From: Leucobacter weissii
Lineage (GTDB): Bacteria; Actinomycetota; Actinomycetes; Actinomycetales; Microbacteriaceae
NCBI RefSeq assembly: GCF_017565745.1
Contig: NZ_JAGDYM010000005.1
Coordinates: 291,895 to 355,894, forward strand
Direction of reading: 5' to 3'
DNA: 64,000 nt
The first letter of the stretch is position 1, and each line of letters begins with the position of its first letter. A program made the translations under genes and the position numbers. Shown in pieces: positions 8,819 through 16,740 of this stretch. The notes under the pieces are model-generated. The model did no database searches and was not told the DNA's origin. It worked only from the letters and a program-made list of their open reading frames with translations.

Positions 8819-9124
8819 ATGGCCAAGAAGAGCATGATCGCCAAGAACAAGCAGCGCCAGGAGATCGTCGCGCGCTACGCCGAGAAGCGCGCCGAGCTGA
8901 AGAAGGCGCTGATCGACCCCAACGGCACCGACGAGAGCCGTGAGGCGGCCCGCGTCGGCCTCCAGAAGCTGCCCCGCGACGCCTCGCCCGTGCGCGTGCG
9001 CAGCCGCGACGCCATCGACGGACGCCCTCGCGGCGTGCTGACGAAGTACGGCATCAGCCGTGTGCGCTTCCGCGAGATGGCGCACCGCGGCGAGCTCCCC
9101 GGTATCACGAAGTCGAGCTGGTAA
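8819..9124 (+). CDS. rpsN: 30S ribosomal protein S14, zinc-free long form
   Basis: This is a 101-aa S14, the long form without the CxxC pairs of the 61-aa zinc type. The C-terminal block [18 protein letters not shown] is diagnostic. With the zinc-free L28 and L33 it makes a whole operon independent of zinc. Its last codons and stop (TAA at 9122-9124) lie in the loop of a perfect palindrome and in the first unit of a tandem repeat (see 9116-9270). Confidence 0.96.
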   Translation: MAKKSMIAKNKQRQEIVARYAEKRAELKKALIDPNGTDESREAARVGLQKLPRDASPVRVRSRDAIDGRPRGVLTKYGISRVRFREMAHRGELPGITKSSW

Positions 9125-9270
9125 CAGCTCGACTGGATAAGCACTGCCGAGTGCGCCTGTCCGCGTGAGCGGGCAGGCGAGCTGGTAACCGCTCGACCGG
9201 ACCGGCACCGCCGAGTGCGAACGTCGGCGTGAGCGGGCAGTCGTCTCGGTGACCGCTCGACCGGCGCGGC
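9116..9270. repeat. Tandem 64-bp repeat overlapping the rpsN stop
   Basis: Units begin at 9116 (AGCTGGTAAC) and 9180 (the same ten bases), 64 bp apart. A decayed third unit begins near 9244. Shared blocks include GCACYGCCGAGTGCG and GCGTGAGCGGGCAG. The first unit carries the rpsN stop in the loop of the palindrome TCGAGCTG-GTAA-CAGCTCGA. Confidence 0.75.
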
Positions 9271-9288
9271 GCATGGCGGCCGTGTGCC

Positions 9289-9328
9289 CGAGAACGGGCC
9301 CGATCCACCCGGATCGGGCCCGTTCTCG
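9289..9328 (+). terminator. Hairpin terminator after the ribosomal operon
   Basis: There is a perfect 18-bp stem (9289-9306 with 9311-9328) around a 4-nt loop. It is very GC-rich and has no T-tract, as is usual in actinobacteria. Confidence 0.8.
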
Positions 9329-9384
9329 CGTTCCGGGGGGCCCGTGGCCGGGCGGAGCCTGGAAACTGGCGAGAAATATTGTCA

Positions 9385-9430
9385 GAATCCGCGTGATTCC
9401 GCCGATGCGCGGCGAATCTGAGGTAGATTC
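9385..9430. promoter_or_regulatory. Two GAATC/GATTC palindromes before the HU gene
   Basis: GAATC-N5-GATTC (9385-9399) and GAATC-N7-GATTC (9414-9430) sit in tandem. The second contains a -10-like TAGATT (9424-9429). They may be operator half-sites of the HU promoter; no regulator is identified. Confidence 0.3.
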
Positions 9431-9517
9431 ATACGCGATCAACCGATCGAGTCCCGGAAGGGACGCCATACATCACGGGCACGGCTCTGAAGGGCCCGGC
9501 CTTTGAAAGGACCAAAC

Positions 9518-9796
9518 ATGTCGCTGAACAAGACTGAACTCGTCGCGAAGGTCGCCGCTGAGACCGGCCAGAGCCAGGCTGCCGTGTCGGCAGTGCTCGA
9601 CGGCCTCTTCTCCGCCGTCTCCGAGACCGTGGCCGGCGGCGGCAAGGTGTCGATCCCGGGCTGGCTCTCCTTCGAGACCGCGACCACCGCGGCCCGCACC
9701 GGGCGCAACCCCCGCACCGGTGAGACCATCGACATCCCGGCCGGCAAGCGCGTGAAGGTGTCGGTCGGCAGCAAGCTGAAGGCGGCGGTGAAGTAG
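9518..9796 (+). CDS. hupB: HU family DNA-binding protein
   Basis: This is a 92-aa nucleoid protein. It has the HU fold pattern: an N-terminal helix pair (MSLNKTELVAKVA), then GKVSIPGWLSFE, and the DNA-arm signature GRNPRTGETIDIPA. It lacks the long Lys/Ala-rich tail of mycobacterial HupB. GAAAGG lies 7 bp before the ATG. It is a single-gene unit enclosed by strong hairpins on both sides. It compacts DNA and affects global expression. Confidence 0.95.
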   Translation: MSLNKTELVAKVAAETGQSQAAVSAVLDGLFSAVSETVAGGGKVSIPGWLSFETATTAARTGRNPRTGETIDIPAGKRVKVSVGSKLKAAVK

Positions 9797-9810
9797 TCCC
9801 GTCCCGACCT

Positions 9811-9850
9811 CGACGCGACCCCCGGCCCGGATGGGCCGGGGGTCGCGTCG
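9811..9850 (+). terminator. Hairpin terminator after the HU gene
   Basis: There is a perfect 18-bp stem (9811-9828 with 9833-9850) and a GGAT loop, 14 bp after the HU stop. There is no T-tract. Confidence 0.8.
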
Positions 9851-9917
9851 TCTGAGGGTCGCGGGCACGACGGGCCGATGCCCCCGCGCCTGCCCCCGCG
9901 GGGCGTAGGCTTGGGGG

Positions 9918-11972
9918 GTGCCACGTTCGCTCCGCCTCATCGCCCCAGCCGCGCTCCTGGCAGCGGCCCTCGTCGCGCTCCTGGCCGGGCTCGTCATCGG
10001 CGGTGCGGCGGCCGAGCGCACGCTGCTCGATCCCGGTGCGGTCGTGCGCTACGGGCTGCCGACGGCGCGCATGCTCGTCAACATCTCGCTGGGCGTGGTC
10101 ATCGGATCCCTGGTGCTGGCGGTGTTCGCGCTGAGCCCCGAACGCCCCGAATGGCGTCTCACGCTCGATCTCGCGGCCGCCTCGGCCGCGGTCCTGACCG
10201 TCGCGAGTGCGGCGTTCCTCATCTTCACCTACCTCGACATCGCCGCGGTGTCCTTCTCCGGGGACGCGGACTTCGGTGCCGGTCTCGCGCAGTTCGTCAC
10301 CGATGTCGAGCTGGGGCGGCTGTGGCTGATCCAGGTCCTGCTCGCGGCGATCACCACCGTGCTCTGCTTCGCGGTGCGCGACCGGAGGTGGGTGCTCCTC
10401 GTCCTGATCGTCGCGCTGGCGGGTGCGCTCCCCCTCGCCCAGCAGGGTCATGCGGCCGGGGCCTCGGGGCACGCGCAGGCGGTCAACTCCCTGCTCGTGC
10501 ACCTCGTCGGTGCCTCGGTGTGGCTGGGCGGCCTCGTGGCGCTCGTCTACGTCGCGACGGCCGGCCGTCGCGCCTCTGCCGGCGAAGGCCGCGGCCCGGG
10601 CGGCGGCCGAGGCGCCGGTGCGCCGACGGATCGCGCTCGCCTGGCGACGCTGGTCTCCAGGTACTCCACGCTCGCGCTGCCGGCCTTCGTGGCCGTGGCC
10701 GCCTCAGGGGCCGTCAGCGCCTGGCTGAGGATCGGCTCGCCCGACGCGCTCCTCGGCACCGGCTACGGGCGCCTCGTGCTGCTCAAGACCGGTGCCCTCG
10801 TGCTGCTCGGCGTGTTCGGCGCGGTGTGGCGGAGGCTGGCGATCCCGCGCATCGGCGGGCCGAGGGGCGGCCGGGTGTTCCTGTGGCTGGTGCTCGCGGA
10901 GCTCGCCGTGATGGGCGCGGCGAGCGGCTTCGCCGCCGCGCTCGGACGCACGGCGACCCCCGTGGCGCTCGATCCCGCGCGCGAGACCGGGGGCGAGGGC
11001 ATCTCGCCGGCGGAATGGCTCACGGGCGATCCGCTGCCCCCCGAGCTGACTCCGCTCAGCTATCTGACCGCCTGGAAGTTCGACCTCGCCTGGACGCTCG
11101 TCTGTCTCTTCGGGCTCGTGCTCTACCTCGCCGGAGCCATCCGCCTGCGACGGCGCGGGGACCGGTGGGCGATCGGCCGCACCGTCGCCTGGGCGCTCGG
11201 GCTGCTGCTGCTCTTCTATACGACGAACGGCCCGTTCAACGCCTACGAGCAGTATCTGTTCAGCCAGCACATGCTCGGCCACATGATGCTCACCATGCTC
11301 ATCCCGATGATGCTGGTGCTGGGAGCCCCGGTGACGCTGCTGCTGCGCGCGACGGAGAAGCGGAGCGATGGATCGTGGGGCGGCCGCGAGTGGGTGCTCT
11401 GGGCGGTGCAGACCCCCTACTCCAGGTTCATCACGCATCCGGCGGTCGCCGCCGTCGTGTTCGCCGGGTCGCTCTGGGTGTTCTACTTCTCGCCGATCTT
11501 CCGCTGGGCGATGGAGGAGCATCTCGGCCACCAGTGGATGATCGTCCACTTCCTCATCTCGGGGTATCTCTTCGCGCTCTCGATGATCGGCGTCGACCCG
11601 GTGCCGTATCGCTTCCCCTACCCCCTGCGCCTGGTGACGCTGTTCGCCACGATGGCGTCGCACGCCTTCTTCGGGGTCACGATGATGACGGGGGACGGGC
11701 TGATGCTCGCCGACTGGTTCGGCGCGATGGGGCGCACCTGGGGGGGCACGCCGCTGGAGGATCAGAACCTGGGCGGCGGCATCGCGTGGGGCATCGGCGA
11801 ACTGCCGACGCTCGCATTGGCGCTCATCGTGGCGGTCCAGTGGTCTCGCAGCGACGACAAGGAGCAGAAGCGGAGGGATCGCGCGGCCGACCGCTCCGGC
11901 GAGGCGGAGCTGGCGGAGTACAACGCGATGCTGGCGGCGCAGGCGAAGCGGGATGCGCGGGCCGGGCGGTGA
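9918..11972 (+). CDS. Fused CopD / CtaG copper and cytochrome oxidase assembly membrane protein
   Basis: This 684-aa membrane protein joins a CopD-like copper-transport domain (about residues 1-330) to a CtaG-type (caa3 oxidase assembly) domain (about 370-650). The second half shows YEQYLFSQHMLGHMMLTMLIPMM-type helices with repeated His and Met, followed by HPAVAAVVFAGSLWVFYFSP and GHQWMIVHF. These are characteristic of CtaG_Cox11-like actinobacterial proteins. It should deliver copper to the terminal oxidase across the membrane. The start is GTG at 9918. The fusion is usual in actinobacteria. The C-terminal 35 residues are charged and cytoplasmic. Confidence 0.87.
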   Translation: MPRSLRLIAPAALLAAALVALLAGLVIGGAAAERTLLDPGAVVRYGLPTARMLVNISLGVVIGSLVLAVFALSPERPEWRLTLDLAAASAAVLTVASAAFLIFTYLDIAAVSFSGDADFGAGLAQFVTDVELGRLWLIQVLLAAITTVLCFAVRDRRWVLLVLIVALAGALPLAQQGHAAGASGHAQAVNSLLVHLVGASVWLGGLVALVYVATAGRRASAGEGRGPGGGRGAGAPTDRARLATLVSRYSTLALPAFVAVAASGAVSAWLRIGSPDALLGTGYGRLVLLKTGALVLLGVFGAVWRRLAIPRIGGPRGGRVFLWLVLAELAVMGAASGFAAALGRTATPVALDPARETGGEGISPAEWLTGDPLPPELTPLSYLTAWKFDLAWTLVCLFGLVLYLAGAIRLRRRGDRWAIGRTVAWALGLLLLFYTTNGPFNAYEQYLFSQHMLGHMMLTMLIPMMLVLGAPVTLLLRATEKRSDGSWGGREWVLWAVQTPYSRFITHPAVAAVVFAGSLWVFYFSPIFRWAMEEHLGHQWMIVHFLISGYLFALSMIGVDPVPYRFPYPLRLVTLFATMASHAFFGVTMMTGDGLMLADWFGAMGRTWGGTPLEDQNLGGGIAWGIGELPTLALALIVAVQWSRSDDKEQKRRDRAADRSGEAELAEYNAMLAAQAKRDARAGR

Positions 11973-12021
11973 TGCGGGCCGGAGGGCCGGATCATCTTCC
12001 ATCGACGAGACGGACGGGGAT

Positions 12022-12045
12022 GCGGCCGGTGCCGAGTCCGGCCGC
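12022..12045 (+). terminator. Hairpin between convergent genes
   Basis: GCGGCCGG (12022-12029) and CCGGCCGC (12038-12045) form an 8-bp stem with an 8-nt loop. It lies 50 bp after the CopD/CtaG stop. Confidence 0.5.
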
Positions 12046-12079
12046 GGCGTCCTGATGGGGGATCGGCACGAGCTGCGGG

Positions 12080-12796
12080 TCAGTTGATCCGTCGGAGCGC
12101 AGCGATGGTCTCCCCGGGGTCGCTCGAATAGCGCTTCGTGTACTCCAGCACCGCGAGCTTCCCAGCCAACTCGATGTGGTGCTCGGACGAGGCTCGGGCC
12201 GCCGCGGGGTCGCGGTCCCGGGCTGCGGCCTCGATGATGGAGAGGATCTCCACGTACGAGAGCTTGACCCGCTCCTGATCGATGAAGGAGAAGTGCCGGA
12301 AGATCCCGATGCGCGCGTGTATGCCGTCGAGCACGGTCGCGAGGGCCGGGTTTCCCGCCCCGTCGAGCAGCAGACGGTAGAACTCGTTCTTGCTCTCTCC
12401 TCGGGACTCCGTGTCGCCCTCCAGGTAGTCGGTTTCCAATCGATCCGCGAGGGCCAGCAGAGCCGCCGCCTGCGCGCCGTCTGCGCGCCGGGCGAACAGC
12501 TCCGCGGCGAGGCCCTCCAGCTCGCGTCGCACCTCGTAGAGCCCGGCGATCTCTCCCGGGGAGAGACGGGCGACCGCCGGTCCGTGCCCCGGACGCACCG
12601 ATACGAGGCTCTCCGACTCGAGCTGCCGGAGGACCTCTCGGATCACGGTTCGCGACACCCCGTAGCGCTCGCACAGCGCCTTCTCCAGCAGCCGCTCCCC
12701 CGGGACCAGAGTGCCGTCGATGATCTCGGATCTCATCGCCTGCACAACTTGTTCACGCAGCGGGGCCGCCTGGCGCTTGACCGCAGTGGTTGGCAT
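12080..12796 (-). CDS. GntR family regulator, FCD subfamily
   Basis: This is a 238-aa transcription factor. The N-terminal winged helix has the GntR pattern (REQVVQAMRSEIIDGTLVPGERL and ERYGVSRTVIREVLRQLE), and the C-terminal helical FCD domain usually binds a carboxylate or sugar acid and often a metal. I chose ATG 12796 (MPTTAVKRQ) over ATG 12832 because the extra residues look unnatural; neither has a strong ribosome site. It lies directly downstream of the BVMO operon in the same direction but behind a hairpin. A role in controlling the adjacent catabolic operon is plausible but not shown. Confidence 0.88.
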   Translation of the reverse strand: MPTTAVKRQAAPLREQVVQAMRSEIIDGTLVPGERLLEKALCERYGVSRTVIREVLRQLESESLVSVRPGHGPAVARLSPGEIAGLYEVRRELEGLAAELFARRADGAQAAALLALADRLETDYLEGDTESRGESKNEFYRLLLDGAGNPALATVLDGIHARIGIFRHFSFIDQERVKLSYVEILSIIEAAARDRDPAAARASSEHHIELAGKLAVLEYTKRYSSDPGETIAALRRIN

Positions 12797-12846
12797 TGTC
12801 TCGACTTTCGGTGCGCGATGGACGCCCGGCATCGGCAGCCGAGCGT

Positions 12847-12876
12847 ACGAGCCCCGGCGTTCGCGCCGGGGCTCGT
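12847..12876 (-). terminator. Hairpin terminator of the SDR-BVMO-hydrolase operon
   Basis: ACGAGCCCCGGC (12847-12858) pairs with GCCGGGGCTCGT (12865-12876), a 12-bp stem. It lies between the SDR stop and the GntR start. Confidence 0.65.
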
Positions 12877-12934
12877 GCTCCTTCGATTCTAAGGACTCCG
12901 GGAGCGGACCGTGACCGGGTGGCAGCTCTCGATG

Positions 12935-13705
12935 CTACCTCGCGGTGTAGCCGCCGTCGACGGGAAGGTTCACGCCGGTGATCCACGTCGACTCGTCGGA
13001 GGCGAGGAAGAGCACGGCGTAGGCGACATCGAGGGGCGTGCCGAGCCGACGGATCGACTGGTTCGAGGTCATCATCCGCTCGTAGGCCGGGAGGCCTCCC
13101 TCGTACGCGTGCGCGATACCCTCCACGAGCGGGGTCAGCACCGTGCTCGGGTGCACCGAGTTGACCCGGATACCGTGCCGCCCGTAGCTTGCCGCGTCCT
13201 GCTTGGTGAGCATCGCCACTGCGCCCTTCGCGACGTGATAGGGGGTGAACTCGTCGTTGCCGATGAGGCCGTAGATCGACGAGAAGTTGACGATGCTGCC
13301 GTTCTGCTGCGCGATCATGTGCGGCACCGCGTGCTTGGTGGTGAAGAACACCCCCTTCACGTCGACGGCGAACAGGGCGTCCCACTCCTCTTCGCTGACC
13401 TCGTGCGTCTGCTTGTCGGGGCCGATCACCCCGGCGCAGTTCACCAGCACATCTATGGCCCCCCACTGCTCGACCACCCGGGCGATCACCTCGGCCACCC
13501 GGGCCTCGTCGGTCACGTCCAGCGCATGGAAGACGGCCTCCCCGCCCGCGGCGGCGATCGCTTCGCCGGTCTCACGACCGGCCGTCTCATTGAAATCCGT
13601 GACCGCCACCCGGGCGCCCTCCGCGGCGAACAGCTCGGCGGTGGCCCGCCCCATTCCCATCGCCGCGCCGGTGATCAGAGCGGTCTTGCCGGCGAGTCTT
13701 GCCAT
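12935..13705 (-). CDS. Short-chain dehydrogenase/reductase (SDR 1)
   Basis: This is a classical 256-aa SDR using NAD(P). It has TGAAMGMG near the N-terminus, the NCAG block, the catalytic Ser in FSSIYG and YHVAK as the Tyr-Lys pair. It ends in VDGGYTAR. It is the last gene of an operon with a Baeyer-Villiger monooxygenase and a hydrolase (gaps of 40 and 41 bp). That context suggests it oxidises a secondary alcohol to the ketone that the monooxygenase uses, like ChnA in cyclohexanol breakdown. The substrate is inferred from neighbours only. Confidence 0.9.
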   Translation of the reverse strand: MARLAGKTALITGAAMGMGRATAELFAAEGARVAVTDFNETAGRETGEAIAAAGGEAVFHALDVTDEARVAEVIARVVEQWGAIDVLVNCAGVIGPDKQTHEVSEEEWDALFAVDVKGVFFTTKHAVPHMIAQQNGSIVNFSSIYGLIGNDEFTPYHVAKGAVAMLTKQDAASYGRHGIRVNSVHPSTVLTPLVEGIAHAYEGGLPAYERMMTSNQSIRRLGTPLDVAYAVLFLASDESTWITGVNLPVDGGYTAR

Positions 13706-13744
13706 CTCCTCGATCCTCGTCTCCGTCCGTTCCTCGCGTGCGGG

Positions 13745-15376
13745 TCAGGACGCAGCCGGCACCGCGGCGAGGAAGGTCGGGTAGCCGGCCTCCTCCTCGC
13801 GCCTGCAGAAGTCCTGATAGACGCCGTGGCCGCCCATGTAGACGTTGATCTCCTCGGGTTTCCCCGGGATGTTGTCGCCGATGAACCAGGCACCGGCCTT
13901 CTTGCCCTCCTCATACATGACGGTCGCCTTCGCCGCGCGCTCGGTCTCCCTCCGCCACGCCTCGTCCGCCTCCGGGGTCGATTCGATCCGGTCGACGCCG
14001 TGCTCCCTCGCCCAGACCAGGAGACGCTGCAGCCATTGGGCCCCCAACTGGATCGGTACGACCAGGTTCGAATAGGGGGTCTGCACGCCGAGGGACATGA
14101 AGAAGTTCGGATAGCCGCTGATCGAGATGCCGAGGTTCGACCGGAGCCCCTCCTCGCTCCACTTCTCCGCGAGGGTGCGGCCGTCGCGTCCCACGATGTC
14201 GATGGCGGTGAGCGTGCCGGTCATCGCGTCGAATCCGGTCGCGAAGATCAGCACGTCGAGTTCGTACTCGGTGTCGCCGACGACGAGGCCCCGCTCCGTG
14301 ACGGCTGTGATCGGGCTCGACTTGGTGTCCACCAGGTGCACGTTCTCGCGGTTGAACGTGGCGTAGTAGTCGTGGCCGGTGGGCACGCGCTTGCCGTTGA
14401 AGGAGTAGTTCTTCGGGCAGAGCAGCTCGGCGGTCCCGGGGTCCCGGACGATCTCGCGGATCTTGCCCCGGATGAACTCGGCGGCGAGCTCGCTCGCCTC
14501 GGGGTCCGTGGCGAGGTCGGTGAAGCACTCGTTGGCGAAGTGGAAGCCGCCCTCGTTCCACTTGCCGTTGAAGATCCGCTCTCGCTCCTCGGGGCTCACG
14601 TCCAGCGCGCTGTGCGTCGCCGGCTCCATCGCTACGCCGAAGGGGTGACGAGCCGCCTTCTCGAAGATCGCGTCGTAGTTCTCGCGCAGGTATCGCATCT
14701 GTTCATCGGTGACGGCCTCGTTGGTCGTCTCGACGACATAGTTCGGCGTGCGCTGGAAGACGAAGAAGTCCTTCGCCTCGCGGCCCACCACGGGAACGAT
14801 CTGGATGCCGGAGGCGCCGAGCCCGATGATGCCGACGCGCTTGCCGGTGAAATCGACGCCCTCGCGCGGCCAGCGCGCCGCGTGATACGTCGCGCCCCGG
14901 AACGTCTCGATACCGGGGATCGCCGGGAGCACCGGCTGTGAGAGCACTCCCATGCCGCTGACGAGATAGCGCGCGGTCACCGTGCGGCCGTCACGGTAGG
15001 AGATCTCCCAGAGGTTCGCCTCCTCTCGGTAGACGGCGCGCTCGACAAAGGTGTTCAGCTCGATGTCGCGTCGCAGATCGAGACGGTCGGCGACGAATTC
15101 GAGGTAGGCCAGAACCTCCTCGCCGGACGGGTAGCGCTCCTTCCAGACCCACTCCTCGCGAACCTCCTTCGAGAAGGAGAACGAATAGTAGCTGTACTCG
15201 CTGTCGGTGCGCACGCCGGGGTAGCGGTTGATCCACCAGGTGCCGCCGATGCCGTCGGCGCCGTCCACGACGTGGGTGTTGAAGCCCGCCTCGCGCAGGT
15301 GGTGCAGGATCGCCAGGCCGGAGAAGCCGGCGCCGATGACCAGGGCGTCGTAGTCGGAGTGGGTGGGTGTTGACAT
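13745..15376 (-). CDS. Baeyer-Villiger-type flavin monooxygenase
   Basis: This 543-aa FAD- and NADPH-dependent enzyme inserts oxygen next to a ketone to give an ester or lactone. The FAD motif GAGFSG is at residues 15-20, GGTWWINRYPGVR follows, and the family fingerprint FxGxxxHxxxWP is present as FRGATYHAARWP at about residues 158-169, just before the second Rossmann motif GLGASG. The length fits type I BVMOs of the cyclohexanone monooxygenase group. Start ATG 15376 gives MSTPTHSDYDALVIG; the frame is open further upstream without a good start. It lies between the hydrolase and SDR genes of one operon. Cyclic or linear ketone specificity cannot be read from sequence. Confidence 0.92.
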   Translation of the reverse strand: MSTPTHSDYDALVIGAGFSGLAILHHLREAGFNTHVVDGADGIGGTWWINRYPGVRTDSEYSYYSFSFSKEVREEWVWKERYPSGEEVLAYLEFVADRLDLRRDIELNTFVERAVYREEANLWEISYRDGRTVTARYLVSGMGVLSQPVLPAIPGIETFRGATYHAARWPREGVDFTGKRVGIIGLGASGIQIVPVVGREAKDFFVFQRTPNYVVETTNEAVTDEQMRYLRENYDAIFEKAARHPFGVAMEPATHSALDVSPEERERIFNGKWNEGGFHFANECFTDLATDPEASELAAEFIRGKIREIVRDPGTAELLCPKNYSFNGKRVPTGHDYYATFNRENVHLVDTKSSPITAVTERGLVVGDTEYELDVLIFATGFDAMTGTLTAIDIVGRDGRTLAEKWSEEGLRSNLGISISGYPNFFMSLGVQTPYSNLVVPIQLGAQWLQRLLVWAREHGVDRIESTPEADEAWRRETERAAKATVMYEEGKKAGAWFIGDNIPGKPEEINVYMGGHGVYQDFCRREEEAGYPTFLAAVPAAS

Positions 15377-15416
15377 TGCGGATCTCTTTTCGTTCGGGTT
15401 CGGGTTGCGGCGGGTC

Positions 15417-16322
15417 TCAGCGCCCCGCTCGGTACCAGTCGGCGATGAGCCGGACTTCTTCATCGGCGCGCGGATGCCGTCCGGCGAGGAAGGGGAAGAC
15501 GTGCTGCATGCCGTGGCCGACGGAGAGGGTGACGTCGACGCCGGCGGCGGTCGCCCGCTCATACAGCCGCACACTGTCCGCATAGAGCGACTCGGTATCG
15601 GCCGCCGCGATGTACAGCCTGGGGAAGCCGGTGAAATCGGCGTAGAGCGGGTTGGCGAGCGGATCGGTCGGAGAGGTCACCCCCTCGATATAGCGGTCGA
15701 TGTTCGCCTGCAATCCCTCGCGGGCGATCAGGAAGTCGGTGGCGTCGTTGGTCTCGATGGTCGAACCGGAATTCTCCATGTCGAGCCATGGCGACAGGGT
15801 GATCACCTGTGTCGGCAGCGGTTCGCCCAGTTCGCGCAGTTTCAACACGGTCGCGATCGCGAGGTTGCCGCCGGCGCTGTCGCCGACCAGGGTCACGTCG
15901 TCGACGGGATGGCCGGCCTCACGCAGCGCCCGTACGACGGCGACGCCGTCCTCGACGGCGGCGGGGAACTTGTGCTCCGGTGCGAGTCGGAAGTCCGCGA
16001 CGAATGCCGTCGCGCCGGTGGCCCGGGCCAGATGTCCGGCGAGCTTGCGGTGGCTGCGCGACGAGCCGAGCGCGAAGCCGCCGCCGTGCAGCAGAACGAG
16101 CACCTGATGCGGATCGCTCTCGAGCGGGGACACCAGAATGCCGGGCACGCCGCCGAACTCGGTTTCGCGATAGGTGACTCCTTCCGGCTCGGCCGTGACG
16201 CGCTGCCAATCGTCGAAGACGATGCGCAACAACTCGATCGACATGTCCGGATAGCGGCCCATCTCGACGGCCCACTCGGCGTAGACCTCTCCGAGACGGT
16301 CGTTGGGGCGTGGTACAGGCAT
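15417..16322 (-). CDS. Alpha/beta hydrolase, hormone-sensitive-lipase family (ester or lactone hydrolase)
   Basis: This 301-aa hydrolase has the oxyanion motif HGGG at residues 79-82 and the nucleophile Ser149 in GDSAGG. The Asp and His of the triad are probably in AADTES and GHGMQH. It belongs to the same family as ChnC and other esterases that sit next to Baeyer-Villiger enzymes. As first gene of the operon it would hydrolyse the ester or lactone made by the monooxygenase. ATG 16322 is chosen because GGAG lies just upstream on the minus strand; the open frame to 16466 has no better start. Confidence 0.9.
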   Translation of the reverse strand: MPVPRPNDRLGEVYAEWAVEMGRYPDMSIELLRIVFDDWQRVTAEPEGVTYRETEFGGVPGILVSPLESDPHQVLVLLHGGGFALGSSRSHRKLAGHLARATGATAFVADFRLAPEHKFPAAVEDGVAVVRALREAGHPVDDVTLVGDSAGGNLAIATVLKLRELGEPLPTQVITLSPWLDMENSGSTIETNDATDFLIAREGLQANIDRYIEGVTSPTDPLANPLYADFTGFPRLYIAAADTESLYADSVRLYERATAAGVDVTLSVGHGMQHVFPFLAGRHPRADEEVRLIADWYRAGR

Positions 16323-16740
16323 CTTTGCTCTCCTTCGAACTCCTGGTGATGTTCCGTTCGGCCCGGGGCCGACGTGCCCGCTGATGCGCGCCGGGGAGGT
16401 CGCTCGCGGCGAACGTGCGGAACCAGCTTCGACCCGGCGAAGGCGCCGAGGAGACGAGGGTCTCAAAATGCGACACCGCCGTCTCAGGATGATGCAGAGC
16501 GGTACGACGGCCGCGGGCCGGTTCTAGCATCGCTGCTGAGACGGCTGAGGGTGTCCGCTTTCGGAGACGAGGACGGCTTCCCCCGGTCGCCTCGGCGCAG
16601 GAGAGCGCCGCTCCGCGAGATGCGGCGCGGTGCGACGGCGCACCGATCCCTGAATGCAGCGCACCGCGACGATGCGGGCGGGCGGCGCCCCAGACGGAGC
16701 CGACCGGGTTCGACGCGACTCGAAGAGAGAAGAGAAGAAG
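16323..16740. other. Divergent control region, no gene seen
   Basis: This 418-bp gap separates the leftward hydrolase-BVMO-SDR operon from the rightward ABC importer operon. It contains an AcoR/MimR-like dyad at 16459-16475, a second GTCTCA at 16481-16486 and a TGAGAC at 16537-16542. The frames across it have the look of shadows, not genes. Confidence 0.6.
16459..16475. promoter_or_regulatory. Candidate AcoR/MimR-type activator site
   Basis: GTCTCA-AAA-TGCGAC forms an imperfect dyad close to the TGTCTCA-N3-TGAGACA pattern that I recall for actinobacterial AcoR-like activators. An AcoR-like regulator is encoded at 22348-24099, and the site lies between the two operons it would control. Confidence 0.4.
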
